NCBI GenBank assembly: GCA_020086605.1
Contig: JACBWW010000015.1
Span: 8,241,251 to 8,305,250, forward strand
From: Lanius collurio
Taxonomy: Eukaryota; Chordata; Aves; Passeriformes; Laniidae
Direction of reading: 5' to 3'
Length of the DNA: 64,000 nt
The notes below the pieces were generated by a model that saw only the letters and a program-made list of their open reading frames with translations, had not been told where the DNA came from and made no database searches. A program made the position numbers and the translations under genes. Positions 12,701 through 24,700 of this stretch are shown piece after piece (within the stretch, counting starts at the first letter, position 1; every line of letters begins with the position of its first letter).

Positions 12701-15700
12701 ATGATGTGCTTTGTTTACTGAGGAGGTGTGTTTTAAAATTATATATGCTAGATTGCAGCAATCTTTGTGAAAAAAATTCGAGGTAAATTAATGATGAAAA
12801 TAACCAGAGATTAAAATTTAGTCTTTTCAGCCAGACGAACAAACTGCAACACATTTGTGATCGATCATAAGAAAACTGGTTAAACTGAAAACATAAAAAT
12901 CCTAAGAACAAATCAAAAGGCAGCATGGGCAAAAAGCATGTGTGAACAACACATTGCCATCTTCTTTATTGATTTTCCTCCTCTAAGGCAAGAATCACTC
13001 ACATCCATGTCCTTGCTAAGAGGCTTACTACTGTGGAAAGCATAGAAATGAAATACTAATTTGGCGAAAGAAAAGGTTCAAGATTTCCATAACACACTCT
13101 GGATATACTCAGTGTTCTGAGTATTTTTCTAACTTTACATCCTGACTTACGTAATTATTTTACTTTCTGTTACTGTGCTAAGCAGAATCTGAAGATTTGA
13201 GGGAAATAATGTCTGTTCTACTTCCCGGCGATCATCAGCTGACAAATAACTTCATCACAGAAATGTGTTCCAGAAAGCAGCTCTGAAATGCTGTTCTCAG
13301 GGCCTTAAAACATATTTAACACTTGACTAAATGAATACAAAAGCATTTTGTTCACTGGAACATGTAAAACGCTTAGGCATGCAAGTACTTGATTGTTTTG
13401 TCAGTTATTTAGAAAGAAAGATTACATTTTACAGAGCAACTCTTTCCTTTTATGGTTCACGAGTCCATTAGGAAGAATAAACTTTGGTAAGAGAGAAAAA
13501 AACTGTTGCAATTTAACAAATTTTATCACTGGCAATGTGTTTACTTCAGAATGTTTCTCTGTATTACATTAAAGGTAGAGTAGTTCTTATATCTGCAACC
13601 TCATCTCTGAATGTGGCCATTAGCTTCCTCCACTGTAATGCACTCAGCTGGGGAAATGCATACAGTCCTTTGCTAGCAGTTGGTCATTCTGATGCAATGA
13701 ACAGAGCAATTTCCATAGATGTAGGTTCAAAGCCATAAGTTTTTTGATACACAGAGACAGTGGGAAGTCACAGTGGTAGTTTCCTGGTAAAAATCCAACA
13801 AAACAGAACTCTGCCAGCTTGCAGACAACTTGTGTCTTATTCTCCCTCATGTTCCACAAGTGCTTAACTACAGTTTAACTTAAAGCAATAGGCCCATCAG
13901 ATTACTTCTCAACTAGGTATCTGCTCATCCTTTATATAAAGAGAATAGAGAAGTGTGAAAATAGAGAAGAATATGCAGAATAGCATAACAAATGGTAATA
14001 CAGCAGACCTGTAGATGCCTCAGCTTGCAATAACATAATGAAAAAATGTATTCAGTGTGCCTGTTTCTGATGATCACTACTGCATAAACCTTTACCCAGT
14101 CAGGCAGCAGTTCTGGCTTATTTAATAGGCTTTATGTCACCCAAGAAATGAACAGAAAAGTTTTTAAAAGATGCACAAAACTGACTATGTTTGAAGATAC
14201 CTCAAACAGCACTTACAGAAGACTGAAAGAAAACTGAACAACAGGAAATAGGATTGTGGGCCATAAAATGCAGTTTTAGGGTAGAGAGTCTAGGTGACAC
14301 AATATGTAATCAATAACCAAGATGTCTGCTATCTATCCAGATTGAGTACAATAAATGGGAACTCTGCTATAGCTAGAAAAATTTTAGCCCCTAAAACATT
14401 GTTCAGGTTTGAGGAAAAATTAAGCCATTTAACAGTGTCAAGGAAAAATTTATGCTAAAGCTGACACTAAGGCAGTTATGATGCTGTAGATGCCTAAGCC
14501 AGCTAGCTTGCAGTTAATTCAGGTATATACATCAAGGCTGGAATGAATGCATTCAGCAGCATAGCTGGGAATATTATGTACTCCAATAAGCTTTAAATGT
14601 TTACAGTTGGAGAGGAACGACAAGTTTTATTTTTAAAATGACATAGTGAAAAACAGATCAGATGTTTACTTTCAATTTGGAAGCATCAACAAGCAAGGAT
14701 GGTTGTAGCTGTCAGACTTAAGATGAGGTCACTGACAGGAACAGAATTCATTAGGTACCTTGGGAGCACAGAGTACAACTGAAAATGTAATTGACAAACA
14801 ATAATAGGTAAGTAGATCAGAACACCTTAAATGAAGGGGAATTTTAGCCTATTTTCAGTTTTTTGCTCCATCTGGGTTCTTGAGATATGGCTCATAGAAG
14901 ATTGCTCTCTCCAAGCCCTTGTTTGCTTCTCAGCAGTGAAAGGAGACAGACCTTTAGTGGTAATTCTTTTGTTTTCATTAAAAAGTGCAAGGATCTGGCA
15001 TGCATTCTAACCTACCAAAGCTGCTATGTTTTGAATTTCATCAGCTACCAGAAAGGGGATTTTCTTGGTGTGGGGAAGCAGCAAGGATTTCCGTAACATT
15101 TGCCATATATTTTCAGTTTCAAAAATAATGTAGAAATAGGGGGGGGATTTCTAAAGGACATACTTACTAGAGTGGAAACTGTGGAACACAGCAGTGAAAC
15201 AGGGAACAAGAAAACACAATCCAGGAGAAGTGATGGCTATCTTTTGAGATAGTGTTTGGTGAACATACACAGTATTGTGCTTAGGAAAAAAAAAGCATGT
15301 ATATGTGGCAATTCCTTGGCAATTTAAGCAAAATTACTTCATACAGTTTTCTTCTTACATGCTGTTAGACAATCGTTCTAATGTAATTCAATACAGTTTG
15401 TGGCTGTCTCCAGACAGCTGAGTAATGGTCAAAATATCAACAGCTGGCAAGTGATTCCACGGGATTTTTCATTCTCAGGCAGCCTGTTTTTGAAGGATTC
15501 AATCAGTATATAGTCAAAATGTCCAAAAGAGAAGTACAAAACAGGTAATTTGACAAACTGTGATGTTGGCTTTAAGTAATCTGACTAGCTATTAATTCAC
15601 AAAGCAGTCTGGAGGGATTTGCAATGCAAACTGATTTCTGTCTAGACAGAAAAAGGAGTGCAAAACACATTAGAGTAGATAGAATGTAACAAAAAAAAGG

Positions 15701-18700
15701 TGGCCAAAATAACCCCCTTGCTTCTTAATTTCTTACCTGTGTGAGTTCATGGAATATTTTTATTTTAAATCATTAGTACTGACCTATCAAAGGAAAACCA
15801 ATATTTATGAGTGCTATAAAGTGTTTATTGATGGTTGGATTTGGGTTGACAACCCACAGTTAAAGTCATCTACAACTTGTTACAATTTATGTAAAATTCC
15901 ATGAATGTTTTAAACTTGGAGAAATTTTTAGAAAACACATCCATCTTTCAAAATTTTGAATACTTATCTAGCATATGTACATTGGTTTCCCTATCAATCT
16001 TGCATATGTATTAACTATCTGCATTGAATAGCAGTTACTTGTTTGCTCATGAAAAATTTCCTCTGAAGGCATTGTTTAGTCTGGCTTCTAAGAGTATGAA
16101 TTACATCACAAACCAGTGCTGCATCTATTAGGTTTCTGATCCCCACATCTAGCTTCCTGTTGTAGAAATGTTAAGATTCTTCATGACATCCTAAAACTCA
16201 GTGTTACTTATTACCAGTGGTATTACTAATATACAAAACATTTCTCATTATTTATGCCAAAAGGAAATATTTACATTTTGCCCAAACTTTATTTACCTTC
16301 CCTTTGCAGGCACAGTGTCAATTCCTACACAAATAAGCCAGTAAGTGTACTGTTATTAATTTTGGTAGTGAGTAAGACACTGCACTATTTAAGACACTAC
16401 ATTATTTAATAGGGCTTAGTCAGAAAACCTAAGTGCACAAATCCTAAGCAATAGTATAGTATTTAGCTCAATGAATCCAGGGAGAACAAAATACCAAACT
16501 GAAATTCTTCCACAGAGTGAAAGCACAGGAAAGTGCTCATAAATATATATTGCAACATAATTACAAGCATGAAAAAAGAAATAATCCAACAACAAACCAG
16601 ACAGACTGCAGTCAGGCATCCACTACTGTTATGTCTACAAAACTGCAACAATACAGATACCAAAACTGTTTCGAGACATCTTCCTATTCTTGCCTTGCCA
16701 ACTTCCTTGAGAATGGTATGAGATACATTGACATTAAATAACTTTTCCACACTTCCAAAGACTTAAGAAATGCACCTTTCATGTAAGAATCCATTCCCTA
16801 GTACCCTTTAGAAGGTATCTTCTCTCAGGGTCTGCAAGCTAACCAGAAATGGGAAGGAGAATATTCAGCACTTTCAATGTGATAGTTCAGGTCTGTGAGA
16901 GAGAGGGCTGGCAAAATGATGATCTCTTTGGACTCAGAATCTCACGTTCTATTTCCTATTTCAGGTAGCAGTTATGAAAGCAACTTGATAGTTTTGTGAA
17001 CCAATATCAACATTCTTACTTCTTCCACAGCAATAACTGTCAGAGAGGCGATATAAAACCTTGCAACTAACAATATGAAAATTAGTTGTTGGTGAAAAAA
17101 AATCTATCAAGAAGCATAATATATGCTTTGTACTCAACTATTGACACAAAGGAAACCTTTTCTTTCTAGCAAAATGTCCTTCTTCTTTCTTTTAGATAAT
17201 GCTGCATTCCTACTCTAAAATATTTAGTTCATCTAGCTTATACACATTAGGTTACTAAAGAGTGTGAAAGGGCAAAAAAACAATTGCCAAAACTAAATGA
17301 ACATTCATGGCTGAGTTTTGACAGAAGAGTAATACATTGGCCATTAAAAAGAAAAACTCTAAGATCAGCTGGTAAATTTATACTTTCTAGAAACTTTTGT
17401 GTAAAATTTCACTCCTTTCAGATACTCTCTGTCATATTAAAGGATAAAGTGAACACGGTTCAACTGATTTTGTAGAGAAGAAGCTCAGTAAAGAAGAAGT
17501 AAGAATGAGCCAGATATATAAGGTATGATTCTGATAACGTTGGTAAATTAAATCCAGAAAAGATTTTTCTATTTTGACAGGAGAAATGTTCCTCTGAGAA
17601 GAGGAAAAAATGTCAACCTATTGATCAGATTATTTTTTCATTTTAAGATATCAAAAAAACCAGCTAAACTGGGAGACTTATTCTGTAATATACGTTACAG
17701 GAGAATGTTCTGAGAAAGATACAGAATTAAACATATTTCAACACAAACCTTTTGTCCTTTATTTATTTTCATATCCAAAGGCTTGAAATGATATTGAAAC
17801 TCTCTTCAAACTGTTTTGTACCCTAACTTACAATATTTAAACCTTAAAGATTGTGTTATGATTATACATACTAATAGCCCAGTGTTAGCAGTTGGACATG
17901 TTTTAATTCCTCACTAATTTGGTTAATTTGGTTTTCTGATACTCTTCTTTCCTTCCCATGACTCACATTTCAAGCCTCCACAAATCAAATCCTTCAGTCA
18001 CACGTATTCAGGGCATCAGCTAAAACTAGAGCTGATGATTTTGCACATCATGATCAACACTACAAACTGTTAGGATAGAGCATGCACATGCATGTGTGCA
18101 ATATATATGTACAATGGACATGAGGTAAAATAGGTATATACCAATTTTGTTGAGTAGCAAGAAAATTAGTGAATATCTGACTAAGAAAAGAAGATTTTTT
18201 TTCTCTTTCCTTCCTCTCATTTCCATGAAAATCAAAGGAAAGTTGCATTTTTCCTAGTCAGTATCCTCATAGTCACAGTGCTACTTTACAAATATCTTTC
18301 AGCTGCTAGGTCTGTTCTGCCTGTCAATTCAACCCCTCAGAGATTAAAACATCCCCCCATTGCTAATATCCTTCAGAGACACTCTTTGGAAATACCCAAT
18401 CCCTAGACAGAAAACTTTTATGTTTTTTTCAAGGTCATAATTAAAACTCTCTCCAAATTCAAGAATATTCAAGTACAACTGGCCACCCTCTTAAAGCAAG
18501 GTTCAGACTGTATCACTGTCTTCTCTTCTACATGTTTGACTTAGAAACATTAAAGAACATTCTCAGTCTTTTAGCATCCACTTACTATTAAAGAATCTAC
18601 CTCAGTATATAATGACACATAATGTGAAAATGAAGCAGTCAGAGAAAATCTGCAGCTGGAAGAACACTTTTTACTTGCTGAAATCTAGAACTTTCATCTT

Positions 18701-21700
18701 GTGAATAGGTTAGAAAAATTCAATGTATTTTTTTTTTTTTTTAGGATCAGGTTTTACTTGTGTTTAAGACACCACCACATCTGCCAAGCTGGATTGGTAA
18801 AACTAGCACTTAGTGGTTGGGTGTTATGTAATTCTTATGAGCACCATTTGAGTAATGGAATTTTGTGGGACTTGTCTTTCCCTCAGTAGCATGCTAACCA
18901 TTTACTTTCTGAGAATGAAGTTTGCTTCAAAACTGTGAGACTCTCCTTGCTGGTCTGAATGGAATTTGCTGTTTAACTAATAAAGGAATTGATGTAAAGG
19001 ACAGAGTACAGTATGGGAGGTGTGATAAAGTAGCATTGTCTTTAAGGGGGTTTCAATTTACCAATGTTCAGCAGAAACACTTTTCTATTTATGGCTTCAG
19101 TACAAATTCAAAGAGCTAGCAAATCAAGAGATTATTTTTTCATATGATTCTTACCAGGTTCAGTTGCAGATCGGGGCTCTGCATATCACATCATAAGGAG
19201 GGGAAACAAACAAGAAAAATTATATTAGAGATTACATTAATAAATATCAGTGTACTGAACGAACACATTATACTGAAATATTGTAAATAAGTAGAGAACC
19301 TATGCAGGCATTTAAAAACCAAGAAGATTTAAACTGTTTGTCAGTAGCAGCAGTTCAGTTATTACTTCTAGCCATTAGCAGTGAAATGGGAAGAGGAAAG
19401 GACTCTGTCCAAAACTGAATCCTGACAGACTAATTTAATGATCTTTTTCCATCCTGTATTAAAGGTAGCCACTTCAGATTATTGCCTGAGCTGGTTTTGG
19501 CTGAGTGCAGCTGTGCCAGATGTGCTAGAACTTCAATATGAACTGGACTCAAAGGCAGCCAAGTGGGATGCCACAACTGGTATCACTAATGTGTTTTTCT
19601 CAATCCCTTTGGCAGCAGAGTGCAGGCCAAGTTGGCTTTCACTTGGAATGGAGTTCAGTAGATCTGGAATTGACTGATGTGAAGACAGCCAGAACCTCAT
19701 GTTGCTAGCCAGACTAGGAACAAGGGGAGGAGTTAATAGTTAGACCCAATGCTCTGGTCCAGTGGGACCAAGGGTGAAGACTATAATGGCAATACCTTTA
19801 AATTGATGTAAGCTACGATTTCAGTTGCATGTTATAGGAATTACTATACCAGGAACAATAAGAAACAATTGAGGAGAAACCCCCACAAGAAGCAGTGCAA
19901 GGGCAGTAGTGACCTGGCCTGGGCTGGCTTTGGTGCCCAGTAAGTCCATGCAACACACTACCTCTCCTGTCCTGAATATCATCATAACAGATGGAGCCCA
20001 AAGTCATGGACTAAAAGAATTCTAAGTATGTTTTGTGAACTTTTATAGGCATAATGCACAGACTCAGGGAATGATATTTGTGTATTAGATCAAAGGATGA
20101 GAAATGGTGGTTCATGCAGATCTACTGGCTAATATGAGACCTGAGCATGACATAAATGCTATGGAATAATGGAGTGGAAAATGCCCTGGTTTTAACTGCA
20201 ACAGAGTTAATTTTCTTCACAGTACCTGGTATGGGGCTGTGTTTAAGATCTGTGCTTAAAACACTGTGTTGGCAATACAGAGACTTTTTTTATAAAGGCC
20301 TTTTCTGCTGCTTGTATCTTCTTGATAGTGAGGAGGCTGGGGATGCACAAGGAATTGGGAGGGAACACAGCCAGGAAAAAACAATCTGCACTGATCAAAG
20401 TGATATTCCATACCATATGACATCATGGTCAGCATATAGATCTGGGTGAAGAAGGAGGAAGGGGTGACATTCAGAGTTAGGATGTTTGTCTTCCCATGTA
20501 ACTTACACGTGATGGAACCTTTTTTTTCCTCAGAATGGCTAAACACCTGCTTGCCCATGGGAAGGGGTGAAAAGATTCCTTGTTTTGCTTTGCTTCTGAG
20601 ACTTCTGCTTTCCCTATTATATCCCATGAGTTTTCTTACTTCTCTAATTCAGTTCCCCAGCACACCGGGGCAGAGTGAATGAGGATCTGTGTGGTGCTCA
20701 GTTGCCAGCTGAAGTTAAACCATGACATTGCCTTACTTTTTTGGAGAATTCTGAAGTCTGGAGAATCTTGAATTTCAATGCCCTGTCGAAACCACTTAAC
20801 ATGAATGGGAGGGGGTCCTCTGACCCTGCATTCCAATACCACGACTTGTCCTTCAGATGCTGTGGCATTTTGTAGCTCCTGAAATATAAACATCACAATT
20901 CAAACAAACGAGGGGCATTTTACATTCTTAAAAATAGTATTTTTTTCCCTTTGTAATTAAACTTTATTTTATTGTGTCATTCCATTTTTGCAATAGGCAT
21001 TTTCTTTCATTCTGATTGAATTTAATACATCTATATAGTTAAAAATTATTGAATAGGTTACTTACAAATACATTCTTAATAGGACCAAAGATGGGAAAAG
21101 TGTAGAAGTATTTAGTTCCTCAAATTAACACAAACAGATTGCTGCAGTTTGAGCTTTCTATTTTTATTCTTCTTCCACAAAATGAAATGAAAATTCTGGA
21201 ACTAACTGCACATGAATTGACTTAATCCTGAGACAGTAGCTGAGCTGCTTTTGGGTCCAGCTCTAGAAAGTGGAGTTGCTTTTAATCTGAGCCATATATA
21301 ACAAACCAAGCAAAATCAGATTACATCAATATGATTAGGATATATTAACTAGTGTATGGATAGCTTCTGAGACAGTACTCTGGCTGTAATAAATAATTAT
21401 ACAAATGTGAAAAATCTAGGAAATGTCTAGATCTTTAATGAAGAGCTTCAGCAAGAGAGAAACACAGTATTTTAAGTAACACAATTGACAGGTGATAGCC
21501 ACTATTTTTACCTTTGTTATCTATTTTAAGATTATAAATCAGAGTCTTTTTTATTCTGCAGTGGGTGTCTCATTTCCTTTGCAATTTATTGACAAAGTTT
21601 TAGACCTTAAGGCAGCAAAGCACTTGAAGTTAGATCTAAGCTCAGAGTTATTCCTAGTTTTTATTCACAGATCTCTAGTCAATCAAATATGTAAGAATTT

Positions 21701-24700
21701 TGTTACATGGAGACCTAAAAATCTTTGAGCTGTTTCTTGAACTTTGTATGGAAAGAAATTTATGTTAGGAATATGGATTAAGAATATGTTTTGTTGTTCA
21801 TATCTGGTTTGTTTCTTCTGTAATTAGTTTTTTTGGTTTGGTATGTCCCAGATAGCTTAAGCCAGTTAATAATGGATTTCAGGGACAAGAGATATGACCA
21901 TTAAGAAGAAACAGTGGAGTTTTGATTGCTTTGGTAATTTCTGGATGGGGGATAGATTTCTCCTGTTTGCCACTCTTACTTGGAAATTGCCTGCTTCCCA
22001 ACCTTGCAGTAACCACATTCCCTAATCTCTTGCACCTCCACTATTCACCTTTCTGTGGCACATGCAGTATAGGTGCAGAATTATGAGGGACAGAATCAGA
22101 CCTTTCTTGACATGAGACAGGAATATAATGGAGCCAAGCTGGACAGCTGCAGAGAGCAGGGCTTATTCTTGCTCACTCTTACTCTTATCTCCAGGCAAAA
22201 CTATTTGCTGTTCTGTATTAGTTTTTAATCAAATGTTTTCCTGAAGTAAAAACCAGAAATACTTCATTTTGGCTTCAACAAATAGTGATTAAGTAATAAT
22301 TACTACTGTAGAAATCATTGTTTGAAGCACAATGAAATAATATTTTCAATTGAAGTTGTATTTTATAAATTAGGGAAGCATGCCATCCTTCCTTTTGGCT
22401 GCTACCTCAGTTTCAGTTCTTAAGTTTGATTGGGGTTGAATGTGAAGACAAATATTGACTTAAATAATTACCTAAGAAATAGTGAATAGAAATTTCTCTT
22501 CTAAAAAGTCCATGTATCAGAAATAGTATGATCAGCAGGACTACAGAAAGGACCATCTCTTGTACTCAGCACTGGTGAAGCTGCACCTCGAATCCCATGT
22601 TCAGTTTTGGCCAGCTCAGGAAAAACATTGAGGTGCTGGAGCATGTCCAAAGAAGAGCAACAAAGCCAGTAAAGGGTTTAGAGCATAAATCCTATAAGGA
22701 GCAGCTGAGAGAACTGGGGTTGTTTAGTCATGAGAAACAGAGGTTTGGGGGGATGTTATTCCTCACTACAGCTACCTGAAAGGAATTTGTAATGAAGTGG
22801 GGATGGGGTCTTCTCACAAGTAACACGAAGTAGGACAAGAGGAAATGGCCTCAGGGTGTGAGATTGGATATTGGAAAATTGTTTTCACAGAAAGGGTTGC
22901 CAAGTACTGGCTGCCCAGGGAAGTTGTTGAGTCATAATCCCTGAACGTATTTAAATGACATGTAGATGTGGCACTTATCAACATTGTTTAGTAGTGGGCT
23001 TGGCAGTGCTGGGTTAATGGTTGGGCTTAGTGATCTTAAAGGTCTTTTCCAGTCTAAGTGATTCTATGACTTTTACCTTACAATTTTTTTTTTCTAAATC
23101 AGAGTTAAAAAGCCTGTGTTATTTGCTCTTGTCAGTAGATAAATTATTGTGAATGAGGCTTTGTCAAGACAGTGGTATGTAATTGGTGCTTACCTTGCTA
23201 TATTTTACAAACATTTATCAATGGTGAACAGTCATGGGCATAAGACAAACTCATACAGAATATTCATGCAAATCTGTAGTAGAATGCATAAGAACTTCAT
23301 TGTTGCAGTGGAAAAGTATTTTCTTAGGAAGTCATTGATACTGAAAAGTTTGACCATGATCAAACCTTCCTGCACTAAGGTACATAATTTGATATTTTCT
23401 TTTGGACTAGAAAAGTATGATATAAAAATCATGACAAATAAAACTTACTTTTGTAAAAACAGGTGCAGAATAGATAGGCTTGGGTCCATCCAGATGGTGC
23501 AGGTATGAAGTAGGGCTTTGAACCTGCAAAGCAATGCAACAATGTTATAAAATGGAAAGAATACTAGTTTCAATGATATGGCCTCTCACATGTGCAGTCT
23601 TACAACGGTGCTCTCTTTCTACCACACTTCCTGGGAGACACCACTATCTCACATCTGTTATATTTCTGAAAACAAAATGCAAGCTTTGAAGACTTCTCTC
23701 CAATGAGAATTTTGTATCCAATTGTCTTTGCCTAAAAGTATGTTGAAAATTTGACTCCTGTTAGTATGATTCAAGGAAATACTTTGCACTGAAGCATTTT
23801 TGCTTCTCCTGCTACTGCATGCCTTCACTGATGCAGTGGTAAATAACACCAGGTACCTAAAAGCTTATCAAGGTTAGCCTAAGGAAGGAAAAAGAATTTA
23901 TCATGCACAGGCCGACAGAGATTTTTATTTTGTTTGTATTTTAAGATTTATATGCAGACTCCAAGTCAGCCACAGTGGTATTAGACTTAGTACAAATGAA
24001 TGAACAACGATTTTCTATATTTAACGTCTAGGTAGTAAAATTTATTTTTCTCTAAAAAGCCCAAAGAAATGACAACAATATTAAACTTAATAACAACATT
24101 TACAACTTTTGCTAAAAAGTATTGAAGTCATTCATTTGTAGTACATTCTTTTGGGACTGGAAAAAGTCATATTAAGTGATAAACTCTCTAAATGTCACCA
24201 TCACCAGATCTGTCTGCTGCTCACTTGCTCTGTGGATACACATTGTGTAAGAATCCATATGTATATTTACTTTTCAGTCCCATTCAGTGGATATATACTT
24301 AATTTTTTAATCATAATTGTTACTATAATAGTGTAAGTTTATAGTTTAACAATATAATTCCTCAGAATGATAGAGTTTTTCAGGAGTTGTAAATTTTGGA
24401 AGAAAATTTGAAACACTTTTACTAATTTAAAAATTGGTGTCTAAAAATACCTGCGGACTGGGCACAGAGATAGGTTGAATTACAGCTGTGGTCACTCCAG
24501 ATTTTGGTGTAGAAGATCCTATTGTCAAAGAAACAGAAGTGGTTTTCTTTTGGGCCCTGAAAAATAAAAACCCAGCAACCACTTTATAGGATCTGAAACG
24601 AAAATGTGTAAGTTTTTAATACATAAGCCACCCTGTACTTTTTACATATTTAAATATGTCATCATCAACTGAAAAGATCAACATGAATGATGAAGATGAA

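Larger units (their letters stand above)
19464..20727 (+). mobile_element. ERVL-like provirus remnant, 5'-truncated, antisense to PALLD
   Basis: A degraded avian endogenous retrovirus lies in the intron between the Ig2 exon and the microexon. It has three parts in provirus order on the plus strand: a reverse-transcriptase fragment (about 19464-19680), internal 3' sequence ending in a purine-rich tract (about 19850-20181) and a 3' LTR (20182-20727). No 5' LTR, gag or rest of pol is visible; only about 285 bases separate the RT fragment from the microexon. Internal sequence still joins the LTR, so this is a truncated provirus, not a solo LTR, and no target-site duplication is expected next to the LTR start. 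The left boundary and middle limits are approximate. Confidence 0.82.

Noticed and set aside
20256..20627. 123-codon open frame on the minus strand, the longest in the window
   Set aside because: It lies wholly within the plus-strand LTR and is an antisense shadow of that repeat.
23149..23508. 119-codon plus-strand frame overlapping a PALLD exon
   Set aside because: It runs antisense to the exon at 23449-23523, has no similarity to a known protein and lacks supporting signals.
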